Positions 35,923 through 45,313 of a DNA stretch of 64,000 nucleotides are shown here, piece by piece. Origin of the DNA: Hyphomicrobiales bacterium (GTDB taxonomy: Bacteria; Pseudomonadota; Alphaproteobacteria; Rhizobiales; Rhizobiaceae); contig UBZT01000009.1 of assembly GCA_900470155.1 (NCBI GenBank), positions 1 to 64,000 of the forward strand, given 5' to 3'. Position 1 is the first letter of the stretch; each line of letters begins with the position of its first letter. Both the position numbers and the translations under genes were made by a program. Under the pieces are notes generated by a model. The model was not told the origin of the DNA. It worked only from the letters and a program-made list of their open reading frames with translations, and ran no database searches.

Positions 35923-37029
35923 TCATGTTGCGGAAAACCGTCGCCGATCAAAGCTGACCATTTCTTGCGGAATGGCTCCCTGCTCAACCCACCCCGCAGT
36001 TTCGTTCGCGTGGATCGCGGCAAGCGAAACACCACTGTGACATGTGACCAGAAAGGCGCCGGGTAGGACTTGCTCATAGATCGGCGCGGCATCGGGCGAG
36101 ATGATCCGCAGTGCCGACCAACTGCGGATGATACGAACGTTCTTCAAGAAGGGGAAAAAGTGAAGTGCGTCTTCGGCAATCCGGCGTGACACGTCGAACG
36201 TGGTGCCGAGATCGAAGCCGACATCCTCCCAGCTGCCGCCAATCATCAACGTGCCATCCTCCGTCTGGCGGACCTGCTCTATCGCGATGTCGAAGATCGG
36301 CGGCATGCGCTCGGTCACCAGGATCTGACCCCGGATGGGTTTGACAGGAATGGTGACCCCGAGCATCTCGCCAAGACCCGCATTGCCCAGACCTGCGGCC
36401 AGGACGATGCGACTGGCAATCACCTGCCCCGCCGCCGTCGTGAGCACGAACTTTTCGCCCTGGTGGTCAATATCTGTAACGCCGCCATCCGACAAAACGC
36501 GACCGCCGCGGCGAAGATAGCCCCGATGCAGCGCGTGCAGCAATCGGAGAGGATTGGCCTGGCCGTCATATCGGGAGTAGCTTCCACCGACGACATCCGG
36601 TCCGATCTCCGGCACGCGCTTCCGGATCCCGTCATTGTCGAGCATTTCGAAGTCATAGTCGCCGTTGAAGCGCGATTTTACGGCGGCCAGATCCTGAGAC
36701 CTTTGCGCGTAAGCTTCCGTAGTTCTGCTCAGATAGAGGCCCCCTCTTTGCGTCAGCCCGACATCGATCCCGGTTTCGGAGCCGAGCCGCTCGGCCAGTT
36801 CCGGCCATTGTTCGACGGCACGCATGGCCCAGCCGGTATAGGCCGGAAGTGACAGACCCTTGCCCTGAACCCAAACGAGGCCAAAGTTTCCGCGACTGGC
36901 GCGGATGGCGCCGTCGCCTTCGTCCAGCACAACATTGTCAACGTGACGCTGGGCAAGGCCATAAGCGACCGATATCCCGACCAGACCGCCGCCGATCACC
37001 GCCACATCTGTTTCAATCCGCATGGTCAT
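35923..37029 (-). CDS. DadA-like FAD oxidase subunit (HcnC/OoxB type)
   Basis: A 368-residue FAD-dependent amine/amino-acid oxidoreductase of the glycine oxidase/DadA family. The N-terminal dinucleotide fold is VAVIGGGLVGISVAYGLA, and the C-terminal part has HSGVSLAAIHANETAGW. It overlaps the gene before it by 17 bases. Together with the next two genes it forms the three-part set seen in hydrogen cyanide synthase (HcnCBA), opine oxidase and D-hydroxyproline dehydrogenase. It is probably the catalytic beta subunit that oxidises a secondary or N-substituted amino acid. Starts at 37029 and 37023 are both possible. Confidence 0.9.
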   Translation of the reverse strand: MTMRIETDVAVIGGGLVGISVAYGLAQRHVDNVVLDEGDGAIRASRGNFGLVWVQGKGLSLPAYTGWAMRAVEQWPELAERLGSETGIDVGLTQRGGLYLSRTTEAYAQRSQDLAAVKSRFNGDYDFEMLDNDGIRKRVPEIGPDVVGGSYSRYDGQANPLRLLHALHRGYLRRGGRVLSDGGVTDIDHQGEKFVLTTAAGQVIASRIVLAAGLGNAGLGEMLGVTIPVKPIRGQILVTERMPPIFDIAIEQVRQTEDGTLMIGGSWEDVGFDLGTTFDVSRRIAEDALHFFPFLKNVRIIRSWSALRIISPDAAPIYEQVLPGAFLVTCHSGVSLAAIHANETAGWVEQGAIPQEMVSFDRRRFSAT

Positions 37030-38437
37030 TGCCCTCCGTCAGGTCCCCGTCGCGACCACAGCGGGCCATGTCGAAGACGGTGACGGGCTTGAGAGGAAAG
37101 CGCACAGTGTAGGTGCCGACCTCTCCGATCGGCCGGTCGGTTTCCGTTGCGATCACTTGGCTGACAATCGGCCCGCAGACCCTTCCCTGACAGGCGCCCA
37201 TGCCGCACCGCGTAAAAGCCTTGGCCTGGGAGGGACCGATGGCGCCATCCTTGACGGCCGCCCGGAGCGTGCCCGCACTCACCTCCTCGCAACGACAGAC
37301 GACGGTCTGATCGCTTGGCGAGACGGCAGACAGGCGCGGCGGATAGAGGGCGTCGAGAAAGGGGCGAAAGGCCCGTTCCCGTGCAAGCACGGCCGACGCA
37401 CGGCGAACCGTTGCAAGCGATTGCTCGTCATTGCGTCCGGTCCGCTCCAGGATACGGCCGATAGCGATCTCGGCGGATGCAGGTGCGGCGATCGCGCCAT
37501 TGATGGCAGCGCCGTCGCCGACGATATAGACATGCGCGAGACTGCTTTCACCGAAGCGGTCAATGTCCGGGCGCAGGCATTTTTGTCCGTTGTCCCACAC
37601 GTGTCCGCACCCCAGAGCACGCGGCAGCTGCGTGTTCGGAATGATACCTTCATGGACCAGCAAGGTGTCGACGTCGAGCTGCTGGTGGGCTCCATCCGCT
37701 TCGAAGCGGATGGCATCGACCCGGTCGCCACCGGAGGCAGACAGGCTGGAGACATTGCGATGAACACGGATGCCGGCACGGCGGATGTCGCGCAACAGGC
37801 GCACACCCTTGTAAACCTTGTCGTAATTGCGCAGGAGCCCGCGGAGATTTGCGAGTGCGACGGATAAGCCGAACCGGCTTGGAGACGTATCGAGAATGGC
37901 GGCGATCTCGACCCCCAGCCGCAACAGCTGCGATGCGAATAACAGCATCAAGGGACCATTGCCGGCGAGCGCAATCCGGCCGGCCGGCACCATCGCCGAT
38001 GTCTTCAACAGCAGTTGCGCCGCGCCAATGCCCATGACACCGGGCAGTGTCCAGCCTTCGAAAGGAACCGGACGTTCGTTTGCCCCGTTCGCCAGGACAA
38101 GATCGGCAAACGCCAGGCGCCGGGACACGCCATCGTGGCTGTAGCTGACTACACCGCCGGTTTCAGCCATGTCGATCCGCCAGAGGCTCGCGCCGAAATA
38201 GGTGGCCACATCGGCTGCTTGCAAACCTGCGATCGCCCTCGCTCCCTGCCGATAATCGGCCCCGAGAGCAGCCGAGTTCCGGAACGGCCCGTCCTCCAGG
38301 CCCCGATAGATCTGCCCGCCGGCGCTCGGGCGCTCGTCGAGCAGCGCCACGGAGAGCCCGTGTCTCGCCGCCATGACGGCCGCCGCCATTCCGGCAGGAC
38401 CGCCGCCCACCACGCAGAGATCGAAGGCCTGGATCAT
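37013..38437 (-). CDS. Opine-oxidase-like flavoprotein subunit (HcnB/OoxA type)
   Basis: A 474-residue NAD(P)/FAD-type oxidoreductase subunit. The N-terminal FAD fold is CVVGGGPAGMAAAVMAARHG, and a second nucleotide fold (GRIALAGNGPLMLLFASQLL) lies near residue 155. The C-terminus has a Bfd-like iron-sulfur domain with VVCRCEEVSAG then CGMGACQGRVCG. This matches HcnB, OoxA and the alpha subunit of D-hydroxyproline dehydrogenase. It would pass electrons between the beta-subunit flavin and the small ferredoxin-like subunit. Its start overlaps the ferredoxin gene by 4 bases. Confidence 0.92.
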   Translation of the reverse strand: MIQAFDLCVVGGGPAGMAAAVMAARHGLSVALLDERPSAGGQIYRGLEDGPFRNSAALGADYRQGARAIAGLQAADVATYFGASLWRIDMAETGGVVSYSHDGVSRRLAFADLVLANGANERPVPFEGWTLPGVMGIGAAQLLLKTSAMVPAGRIALAGNGPLMLLFASQLLRLGVEIAAILDTSPSRFGLSVALANLRGLLRNYDKVYKGVRLLRDIRRAGIRVHRNVSSLSASGGDRVDAIRFEADGAHQQLDVDTLLVHEGIIPNTQLPRALGCGHVWDNGQKCLRPDIDRFGESSLAHVYIVGDGAAINGAIAAPASAEIAIGRILERTGRNDEQSLATVRRASAVLARERAFRPFLDALYPPRLSAVSPSDQTVVCRCEEVSAGTLRAAVKDGAIGPSQAKAFTRCGMGACQGRVCGPIVSQVIATETDRPIGEVGTYTVRFPLKPVTVFDMARCGRDGDLTEGNDHAD

Positions 38438-38751
38438 AGCTGCGGCTTCCGTTCAGACGAGGTGGTTGCAATCCCGACCTGCCGCCGGAGCCGCATGCCC
38501 GGCTCGACGCGCCGCAGACAGCCCTGCTGATTTGCCACGCCGTCGATTTCGATGAGGCATTCGAAACAGATGCCCATCATGCAGAATGGCGCCCGATCGG
38601 AACCGGACAGGATGCTATGCCGGTAAGGGCGCGCAGCATGGAGCATCACGACCGCCGCCACGGTGTCCCCGTCCCGGCACAAGACGTCATGGCCGTCTAT
38701 CGTGATGCTCACCGCGTCTCGATCGTCGATCACATTCAACTTGCTGAACAT
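38434..38751 (-). CDS. Small [2Fe-2S] subunit (HcnA type)
   Basis: A 105-residue ferredoxin-fold protein of the HcnA/opine-oxidase gamma type. Three Cys form APFCMMGICFECLIEIDG and a fourth follows in QQGCLRRV, the plant-type [2Fe-2S] spacing. The N-terminal beta strands (AVSITIDGHDVL) fit the fold. It starts the three-subunit set and overlaps the alpha-subunit gene (ATGA). Confidence 0.92.
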   Translation of the reverse strand: MFSKLNVIDDRDAVSITIDGHDVLCRDGDTVAAVVMLHAARPYRHSILSGSDRAPFCMMGICFECLIEIDGVANQQGCLRRVEPGMRLRRQVGIATTSSERKPQL

Positions 38752-38814
38752 GGATCCTTCCTCTCAGTTTTGAAGGGCCTGCGGACCAGGCGTCCGCTCT
38801 CGCGTCTGTATCGG

Positions 38815-39585
38815 TCAGTGAAGGATCTGGCTGAGAAAGAGCTTCGTGCGTTCTTGCTGTGGATTGTCGAAGAATTCGGCCGGCGCATTCTGCTCGACGA
38901 TCTTCCCCTGGTCCATGAAGATGACCCGGTTGGCGACCTGCCGAGCAAAGCCCATTTCATGCGTGACACAGACCATCGTCATGCCTTCGTCAGCCAGGCC
39001 CACCATCGCGTCGAGCACTTCCTTGACCATTTCCGGATCGAGCGCCGAGGTCGGCTCGTCGAACAGCATGATCTTCGGCGTCATGCACAGCGCCCGGGCA
39101 ATGGCGACGCGCTGCTGTTGGCCACCGGAGAGCTGGCCGGGATACTTGTTCGCCTGCTCCGGGATCTTGACCCGTTTCAGATAATGCATGGCGATGTCTT
39201 CGGCGTCCTTCCGCGACATCTTGCGGACCCAGATCGGCGCAAGGGTACAATTTTGCAGAATGGTCAGATGCGGGAACAGGTTGAAGTGCTGGAACACCAT
39301 GCCGACTTCGCGACGCACCTCGTCGATCTTCTTCAGATCATTGGTGAGTTCGATCTTGTCGACGATGATCGTTCCCGACTGGTGTTCTTCCAGCCGGTTG
39401 ATGCAACGGATCATCGTCGATTTGCCGGAGCCTGACGGGCCGGCAACGACAATGCGCTCGCCCGTCCTGACCTTAAGATCAATGTCGCGCAAGACATGGA
39501 ATTCACCGAACCACTTGTTCATGCCGATCAGTTCGATCGAATAGTCCGAAGCGGACGCGAGCGCTGCAGGGTGGGCTTTGGCCAT
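38815..39585 (-). CDS. Polar amino-acid ABC ATPase (GlnQ-like)
   Basis: A 256-residue ATPase of the GlnQ/HisP/ArtP group. Walker A is [13 protein letters not shown], the Q-loop [12 protein letters not shown], the signature [15 protein letters not shown], Walker [13 protein letters not shown] and the switch VTHEMGFA. No permease or binding protein is in this operon. The matching two permeases and binding protein lie at 44.6-46.9 kb in the adjacent minus-strand operon, so the transporter is split. The ATG at 39585 follows CAGGA; the frame is open further up but without family similarity. Confidence 0.93.
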   Translation of the reverse strand: MAKAHPAALASASDYSIELIGMNKWFGEFHVLRDIDLKVRTGERIVVAGPSGSGKSTMIRCINRLEEHQSGTIIVDKIELTNDLKKIDEVRREVGMVFQHFNLFPHLTILQNCTLAPIWVRKMSRKDAEDIAMHYLKRVKIPEQANKYPGQLSGGQQQRVAIARALCMTPKIMLFDEPTSALDPEMVKEVLDAMVGLADEGMTMVCVTHEMGFARQVANRVIFMDQGKIVEQNAPAEFFDNPQQERTKLFLSQILH

Positions 39586-39656
39586 GGTCGGTATCCTGAT
39601 GTTGTGCATCGAAGCAGGTGGCCGGAACGCGACAAGCGGGTTCCGGCCCCGATTTT

Positions 39657-40010
39657 TCAGTCCGGCATGGCAACCGTGAACTGGATCTCGACCAGGATCT
39701 CCGGCAGACCGAGTTTGGCTTCCACCGTCGCCCGTGCCGGCGGCGCATCCTTGTCGATCCAGTCGACCCAGGCCACGTTCATTTGGTCGAAATCGTCGAT
39801 ATCGCGAAGCCAGATCATCGCACTGATGATCGCGGCGCGATTGGAGCAAATTCGCTCCAGGTAGCCATCGGCCTTGGCGAGGATCTGTGCGGTCTGGCCG
39901 CGCACATCCTGCTGCTTGTCATCGGCGGTCAGCCCGGAAAAGTAAGCGATCCCTTTGTGCACGACGACACGGCTCAGTCGCTCGGTCTTGTCAATTCTCT
40001 GTATCGTCAT
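39657..40010 (-). CDS. RidA/YjgF-family protein
   Basis: A 117-residue protein of the YjgF/YER057c/UK114 family. Features are [28 protein letters not shown] and [14 protein letters not shown]. Family members hydrolyse reactive enamines and imines. The usual substrate-binding Arg near position 105 (RvEve in archetypal RidA) is not obvious, so it may be a subgroup with another substrate. It overlaps the FAD oxidase upstream by 4 bases, which makes sense because such oxidases release imines. Confidence 0.9.
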   Translation of the reverse strand: MTIQRIDKTERLSRVVVHKGIAYFSGLTADDKQQDVRGQTAQILAKADGYLERICSNRAAIISAMIWLRDIDDFDQMNVAWVDWIDKDAPPARATVEAKLGLPEILVEIQFTVAMPD

Positions 40011-41134
40011 GATCTCTGTCCCATGCCATTTTTCGCTGCGATGAATCGGTCCGGGCGAAAGTCGGCCAGGCTCTGGTGAACGTGTCCGCGAACGACCTCG
40101 TCTGCGACGGCCTTGCCGAGATAGGGGGCGATCGTCACGCCGCTATGGGTGACCGCGGCGTAGTAGCCGCTGACACCGGGCACCCATCCGCTGCAGGTCA
40201 GGCGATCGCTCGGGATCGGACGCATGGTCGTGCGGATGGATTCAAGATCGCCTGGCTGAACCGCCGGCAGCACCCGGCGAACGGCATCGATCAGGAGGCC
40301 GGCTTCCCAGCCCTTCGGATCGAGGTCACCCAGTTCCGGGACGACGTCATCCACCGAGATCTTGTGGATCATCAGCCTCCCGGCACCATCGGGACGAACA
40401 TCAAGATCGTCCATGTGAAATTGCCTCTGGAGCGTCAGGGCTACCGGCAGGGTGAAGCCGAGGACACCGATGTTCGAGGCCATCGGTATGGGTGGCGCAC
40501 CCTCGAGACTACGATCTGCCCAACTGCCGGTGCAGTTGATGACAACGTCGGCTTCGTAGACATCGCCGTTCGTCGTGCGCACCGTCTTGGTCTCACCGCT
40601 CAGGTCTATCGCCGCGACAGGGGAAAATGCATGGATCGACGCATTCCATCGTTCCTTGGCCGCCCGCAAAAGGCTGGCAGAATAGAGCACCGGATGAACC
40701 CAGCCTTCTTCCGGATAGTAGACGATCGGCGACTTGGCGATGGCGGAGAGATCGATCTCGGGCTCCAGCTCAGCCAGGCGGTCCTTGCTGATCCACTCGA
40801 CACCGTAACCCCAGTCCCGCATCTGGTCGGCATTTTCCGCCTGCGAAGCCCAGTCCTCTTCCTTCGAATACCATTCGAGGCTGCCGGCCTGGTGGAACCA
40901 CGGCGCCTTGCCGAATTCGCGACTGAGGTCCAGGTGGGCGCGCATGCCGGCAACGTTCAGGGCGAAGTAGCTCTGCGGTCTCTTTCCGGTGGCGTTGGTC
41001 CAGGCAAAACTGGCCGCGGACGCTCCACCGGCAATCTTTCCGGCTTCGAGAACAGTGACCTGCGCACCGGCCTTGGCCGTTTCATATGCCACTGAACTCC
41101 CGATGATCCCTGCCCCTATGACGACAACGCGCAT
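40007..41134 (-). CDS. DadA-like FAD-dependent oxidoreductase
   Basis: A 375-residue glycine oxidase/D-amino-acid dehydrogenase family enzyme. The N-terminal FAD-binding fold is MRVVVIGAGIIGSSVAYETA and an acidic residue follows the second strand (VTVLEAG). The C-terminal GYYAAVTHSGVTIAPYLG closes the FAD site. It is the first gene of the minus-strand operon that continues with RidA, the GlnQ-like ATPase and the three-subunit oxidase. It probably oxidises an imported amino-acid derivative. It is divergent from the cyclodeaminase homologue, with 290 bases between. Confidence 0.92.
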   Translation of the reverse strand: MRVVVIGAGIIGSSVAYETAKAGAQVTVLEAGKIAGGASAASFAWTNATGKRPQSYFALNVAGMRAHLDLSREFGKAPWFHQAGSLEWYSKEEDWASQAENADQMRDWGYGVEWISKDRLAELEPEIDLSAIAKSPIVYYPEEGWVHPVLYSASLLRAAKERWNASIHAFSPVAAIDLSGETKTVRTTNGDVYEADVVINCTGSWADRSLEGAPPIPMASNIGVLGFTLPVALTLQRQFHMDDLDVRPDGAGRLMIHKISVDDVVPELGDLDPKGWEAGLLIDAVRRVLPAVQPGDLESIRTTMRPIPSDRLTCSGWVPGVSGYYAAVTHSGVTIAPYLGKAVADEVVRGHVHQSLADFRPDRFIAAKNGMGQRS

Positions 41135-41269
41135 TCTATTCTCCGGTACAAATTTCGACGATTCCGTCCTGCTTCGAAGCGAAGCCGGCGCCGAGTTGGC
41201 GATGTCTGATGTTTTGGAGAACGGGGTGTTTTAGGTCAAACAACCGCATCGGGGCCGCTTATAATGAAT

Positions 41270-41359
41270 AGTTATGAAGCGCGGGCGGACTTGCCGAGAA
41301 GCCTGAAAATGCGGGAATTATGAGAAAACAAGCGAACGTGTCGCCCTGCAGTTATGAAG
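41270..41359. promoter_or_regulatory. Direct repeats AGTTATGAAG in divergent promoter region
   Basis: The 10-mer AGTTATGAAG occurs at 41270-41279 and again at 41350-41359. A degenerate copy (AATTATGAGA) lies at about 41317. All are in the 290-base gap between the oxidase operon and the cyclodeaminase gene. They are candidate binding sites, for example for the LysR protein at 43633. Confidence 0.35.
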
Positions 41360-41424
41360 TTTCCCGGCCCAGACTATTTTCGCAATGATATCTCTGGGGC
41401 CAGCTGAAATGTCAGAGGTTCCCC

Positions 41425-42444
41425 ATGTCTTTGCGCTCCCCGCAGATCGTAAACCCCTCAACAGGATTGCTCGTTGTCGACGGACCGACCGTCGAGGCGC
41501 TCGTGACGCAGCAGGATGCCATCGAGCTGGCGGAAGCGGCGTTGCGAACGACATCCAACCGGGTTGCACATCAGGATATCCGACGCACTCTGGATCTGCC
41601 GGCGGCGGACGGTGCCTGCCTTTCCGTCATGTACGCCTCGTCGGGAGACCGACCGCTGTTCGGAGCCAAAGTCCTGTCGGTCAGTCCGCAGAATTTCCAA
41701 CGTGGCCTGCCATCGCACCAGGGCGGCGTGCTCCTGTTCGAAAAGGAGCATGGGCGTCCGGTGGCCTTGATCAACGGACACGCAATCACCGGTCTGCGCA
41801 CACCGGCTGCCAGTGCCGTCGCGACGCGAACCCTTTCCCGTCCTGATTCCGGCTGCCTGGCGATGATCGGTTATGGCGAGCAGGCCGCCCGGCATATTGA
41901 AGCAATCGCGCTCATACGCCCCATCAGCCGGGTTCACGTGTGGGGGCGCGATCCGCAAAAGGCTGCGCTGTTCGCCGACGTTCAAATCCGGAAGGGTTAC
42001 CCGACAACGGCCTATCCGACCGCTCGGCAGGCCGTCGAAGGAGCCGATATCGTCTGCACCGTCACATCCGCAAAATTTCCGGTGCTGGAAGGCAAATGGA
42101 TCACCGACGGAACGCATATCAATGCGGTCGGCGCCAGCATCGCCTCGCTCAAGGAACTGGACACGGACTGCGTCATTCGCTCCAGCATCTGGGTTGACTA
42201 CATGCCGATGGCCATGACCTCGGCGTCGGATCTGTTCGAGCCGCTCGCCGACGGCAGCCTCGATCCCGCGAGGATTATCGGAGAAATCGGCGCGACCCTG
42301 AATGGTGAGATCCGGGGCCGCCGCGACCCGTCCGAAATCACCCTGTATCGTTCGCTGGGCGTTCCCGCCCAGGACATCGAACTTGCGAACTTCATTTACC
42401 AGAAGGCGAAAGACCTCGGTCTCGGCGTCGAGGTCTCATTGTAA
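41425..42444 (+). CDS. Ornithine cyclodeaminase / mu-crystallin family protein
   Basis: A 339-residue NAD(P)-dependent enzyme of the OCD/mu-crystallin family. The Rossmann nucleotide site is LAMIGYGEQAARHIEAI at about residues 150-166. Upstream is GHAITGLRTPAASAVATR, and near the C-terminus IGEIGATLNGEI. The family includes ornithine cyclodeaminase, alanine dehydrogenase and pyrroline-2-carboxylate reductase, so the exact reaction cannot be read. Next to imine-forming oxidases, an imine reductase role (such as pyrroline-2-carboxylate) is attractive but inferred. It is followed after 10 bases by a class V aminotransferase. Confidence 0.92.
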   Translation: MSLRSPQIVNPSTGLLVVDGPTVEALVTQQDAIELAEAALRTTSNRVAHQDIRRTLDLPAADGACLSVMYASSGDRPLFGAKVLSVSPQNFQRGLPSHQGGVLLFEKEHGRPVALINGHAITGLRTPAASAVATRTLSRPDSGCLAMIGYGEQAARHIEAIALIRPISRVHVWGRDPQKAALFADVQIRKGYPTTAYPTARQAVEGADIVCTVTSAKFPVLEGKWITDGTHINAVGASIASLKELDTDCVIRSSIWVDYMPMAMTSASDLFEPLADGSLDPARIIGEIGATLNGEIRGRRDPSEITLYRSLGVPAQDIELANFIYQKAKDLGLGVEVSL

Positions 42445-42454
42445 GGATAGTCCC

Positions 42455-43603
42455 ATGCTGGCCAGCCAAAGGCATCTGTTTTCCATTCCCGACGACGTCA
42501 CCTATCTGGACGTCGCGTATATGTCGCCCATCCCCAAGACTGCCGTCGAGGCCGGCATTCGCGGCGTTAAGGTCAAGGCGGCGCCTTGGGATATGACCAT
42601 CAATTCCTACTATGACGAGGTGGAAAAGGCCCGGACACTTGCGGCCTCCTTCATCGGCGCACAGCCGGACGACATGGCGATCATTCCCGCGACGAGCTAC
42701 GGCGTCGCGGTCGCCGCCGCGAATGTGCCGGTCGCCGCAGGATCCGTGATCCTGATGATGGAGAACGAACATACCTCGCATCGCTACGCATGGCTGGAAC
42801 TGGCCAAGCAGAAGGGCGCGCGTGTCGTGACCGTACAGCGCTTGCCGCATGAGGCCTGGGCGGACAAGCTCATTTCCGCGATCCGGAATTCGGATGCGCC
42901 GGTCTCGGTCGTTGCCGGAACGATCGTCCACTGGTTCGAGGGAACGCATGTCGACATCGAAGCGGTGGCAGAAGCAACGCGGCAGGCCGGCGCAAGCCTG
43001 GTGATGGATGGAACCCAATGGGTGGGTGCCGTGCCATTCGATGTGTCACGCGTGCGTCCTGATTTTCTGGCATTCGCGACCTACAAGTTTCTGCTCGGCC
43101 CCTACCGGCTTGCCTTTCTCTACGCCAACAAGGACTGGCAGCAGAAAGGACGCCCGCTTGAATTTCATTCCTGGAACCGTGCAGGCGGCGAACGCCCTGA
43201 TTTCTACCTGCAGACAATGCTGGATTATCTGCCGGGCGCCCGCCGGTTCGACATGGGTGAGCGCTCCGACTTCGCTGTCCTACCGATCGCGATCGATGCG
43301 ATGGAACTCTTGCAGCAATGGGGTGGAGAGGCCGTGCATGACCGGCTCCTGTACCTCAACCGCTTCATCTGGCAAGAGGCGGAAAGACATGGGTTTTCCG
43401 GACCGAACCTCGCCATGAGGGCCGGGCATATTTCCGTCGTCGATCTCGGGGAGCGATACCGCGACGATCTGGCGAAACGGCTGAGGGAAAAGAAAGCCTT
43501 TGTCACCATCCGGGGCAGCAAGATGCGGATAACCCCGCATGTCTACAATGACGAGGCCGACATTCTGAAACTTTTCGACATCGTCGAGGCGCTCACCCGA
43601 TAG
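42455..43603 (+). CDS. Class V aminotransferase
   Basis: A 382-residue PLP enzyme of the cysteine desulfurase/kynureninase/isopenicillin-N epimerase superfamily. The PLP Lys is Lys211 in FATYKFLLGPY. An Asp in SLVMDGTQWVGAVPFDV binds the cofactor, and TSYGVAVAAANV contacts phosphate. No mobile Cys loop of cysteine desulfurases is evident, so it is more likely an epimerase, lyase or transaminase acting on an amino-acid derivative. The ATG at 42455 follows AAGGA by 7 nt and lies just after the cyclodeaminase stop; the two form an operon. Confidence 0.9.
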   Translation: MLASQRHLFSIPDDVTYLDVAYMSPIPKTAVEAGIRGVKVKAAPWDMTINSYYDEVEKARTLAASFIGAQPDDMAIIPATSYGVAVAAANVPVAAGSVILMMENEHTSHRYAWLELAKQKGARVVTVQRLPHEAWADKLISAIRNSDAPVSVVAGTIVHWFEGTHVDIEAVAEATRQAGASLVMDGTQWVGAVPFDVSRVRPDFLAFATYKFLLGPYRLAFLYANKDWQQKGRPLEFHSWNRAGGERPDFYLQTMLDYLPGARRFDMGERSDFAVLPIAIDAMELLQQWGGEAVHDRLLYLNRFIWQEAERHGFSGPNLAMRAGHISVVDLGERYRDDLAKRLREKKAFVTIRGSKMRITPHVYNDEADILKLFDIVEALTR

Positions 43604-43613
43604 GGTCGGCCCG

Positions 43614-43652
43614 AAAAAAGCAAGTGGGGCACTCAGGAACCCGTGAGTGCCC
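43614..43652 (-). terminator. Hairpin between converging genes
   Basis: GGGCACTCA (43627-43635) and TGAGTGCCC (43644-43652) form a perfect 9-bp stem. On the minus strand a run of six T residues (43619-43614) follows eight bases after the stem. The stem overlaps the LysR stop codon, and the gene on the other strand ends 24 bases away. It probably terminates the LysR transcript. Confidence 0.55.
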
Positions 43653-44583
43653 TGACACCGCGGTCGACACCGTTCATGTAGTCCCTGGTGGACTGGATGA
43701 GGTGTTCGACAAAGGTATCGGCGACCGACGAGGCGATGGTACCCCATGGCCTGTAAACGCTCAGATTGATGTCGAGATGCGGCTGGAAGTCGCGTATTTC
43801 GATGGGCAGGTCCCTCGCCACCCATGCGGAAAGCCTGTCGATCACGGCAACGCCCACGCCGTTTGCAACAAGATTGGCGCAGGTGTTGGAAAGGGCAGCT
43901 TCGATCTTCAGCGAACGCGCCACGCCGCGTTCCTCGCACAAGGCATCCAGTTGCCGCCGCATCGGGTCGCCGACCCCCAGCGAGACGAAATTCAGCGCTT
44001 CCAGATCGTCAACCTGCACGACCGAAAGCCTGCTCAACGGATGGCCCTTCGGCATGATGCACACCGGTGGCGTCGCGACCAGCGCCCGCCGGACCACGGA
44101 CGGTGTCTCGTCATTGACCTCGGCCGCGACCCCGATGTCGAGTTGATTCCGGCTTGCACGCTGAATGATCGTGGATGAGCTTCTGATGTCGACGGTCACG
44201 GCAACATCGGGATAGTCCTTGGTGAAGCCAGCGATGATCGACGGCAGCAATGTCAGGCCGAATGCCGGCAAAGCCGATATATTGAGCCGACCGCTCCGCA
44301 ACTCCTTGATCTCCCGCGCCACCCTCGAAATACCGCGCACGGTGTCGTAGACGCGCCGAACCTCCGCGTGCAGCATGTGCGCCTCGGGCGTTGGGATCAG
44401 GCGCTGGCGATGATTGCGGAAAAGCGGAAAGCCTGCCTTCGTCGTCAATTGAAGCAGAATCTTGCTCACGGCGGGTTGAGTGATGTTGAGCGCATCGGCG
44501 GCCTTGGTCGTCGTGCCATGCGACATGACCGCAGCGAAGACTTCAATCTCCCGCGGTGTGAATTCGCCGTCGTTGGTCAGCAA
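43633..44583 (-). CDS. LysR-family transcriptional regulator
   Basis: A 316-residue LysR regulator. The N-terminal winged helix reads TPREIEVFAAVMSHGTTTKA then ALNITQPAVSKILLQL, and the C-terminal periplasmic-binding-type effector domain follows. It is the last gene of a minus-strand block after the two permeases. That placement, between the transporter and the cyclodeaminase/aminotransferase pair, suggests that it senses the imported compound and controls both groups. GVAVIDRLSAWVARD lies in the effector domain. Confidence 0.92.
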   Translation of the reverse strand: MLTNDGEFTPREIEVFAAVMSHGTTTKAADALNITQPAVSKILLQLTTKAGFPLFRNHRQRLIPTPEAHMLHAEVRRVYDTVRGISRVAREIKELRSGRLNISALPAFGLTLLPSIIAGFTKDYPDVAVTVDIRSSSTIIQRASRNQLDIGVAAEVNDETPSVVRRALVATPPVCIMPKGHPLSRLSVVQVDDLEALNFVSLGVGDPMRRQLDALCEERGVARSLKIEAALSNTCANLVANGVGVAVIDRLSAWVARDLPIEIRDFQPHLDINLSVYRPWGTIASSVADTFVEHLIQSTRDYMNGVDRGVRALTGS

Positions 44584-44625
44584 CTCGATCTCCCAAACAG
44601 GTGTGGAACGCAGACAATCACCCCA

Positions 44626-45312
44626 TCAAGAGTAAGAGGGTAGTCGTCGTTCCACAAACTTGAACCCGGATGTGATGACGATTGCCAGCATAAAATAGGC
44701 GAAAGCCGCAGCGAGAAGAGGCTCATAGACGCGGAAGGTTTGTGCGCGGACGAGGTTTGCCGCACCCATGAGTTCGAAAAGCGTGATGGTCGCGGTCAAT
44801 GCGGTGCCCTTCAGCAGCAAGATGTTCTGCCCGCCAATGGCCGGCAAGGCCAGCCGGAATGCCTGCGGCAGAAGGATCGAACGCAGAATCTGGCGTTTCG
44901 ACAGGCCGAGGGATCGGCCGGCCTCGCTCTGGCCACTTGGGACGCCCTGCAAGGCACCCCGCCAGATCTCGCTGCAATAGGCAGCCGTGTTCAGGGACAA
45001 CGCGAAGAAAGCGTAGCTGTAGGCGCTGCGGAACAGGGGCCAAAGGGGACTATACCGAATGCTCGGGATGCCGGACAGGATCTGCCCCACGCCGAAATAG
45101 ACAAGGTAGAGCTGGACCAGAAGAGGCGTGCCCCGGAAAGCGAGGACAAATCCGATGGCCGGATATCGCAACCAGCGCGATGGCGACAGCCTGGCCAGTG
45201 CGACAGGAATGGCCAGCGCATTGCCGACCAGCGCGCAACCGACGAACAACAGGATCGTCGACTGCAGTCCGGTCAACAATTGGGTCGCGAGATAGGTGCC
45301 AAAATCCGTCAT
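44626..45312 (-). CDS. Polar amino-acid ABC permease (HisM-like)
   Basis: A 228-residue permease with about five helices. The family signature FRGTPLLVQLYLVYFG and the coupling loop PSGQSEAGRSLGLSKRQILR are both present. It pairs with the permease whose gene ends 2 bases upstream and forms the channel for opine- or amino-acid-type substrates. Confidence 0.94.
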   Translation of the reverse strand: MTDFGTYLATQLLTGLQSTILLFVGCALVGNALAIPVALARLSPSRWLRYPAIGFVLAFRGTPLLVQLYLVYFGVGQILSGIPSIRYSPLWPLFRSAYSYAFFALSLNTAAYCSEIWRGALQGVPSGQSEAGRSLGLSKRQILRSILLPQAFRLALPAIGGQNILLLKGTALTATITLFELMGAANLVRAQTFRVYEPLLAAAFAYFMLAIVITSGFKFVERRLPSYS

Positions 45313-45313
45313 G

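Noticed and set aside
43190-43260. Possible conversion of the class V aminotransferase into a cysteine desulfurase partner for iron-sulfur assembly.
   Set aside because: The mobile Cys loop is not visible and no scaffold gene is near.
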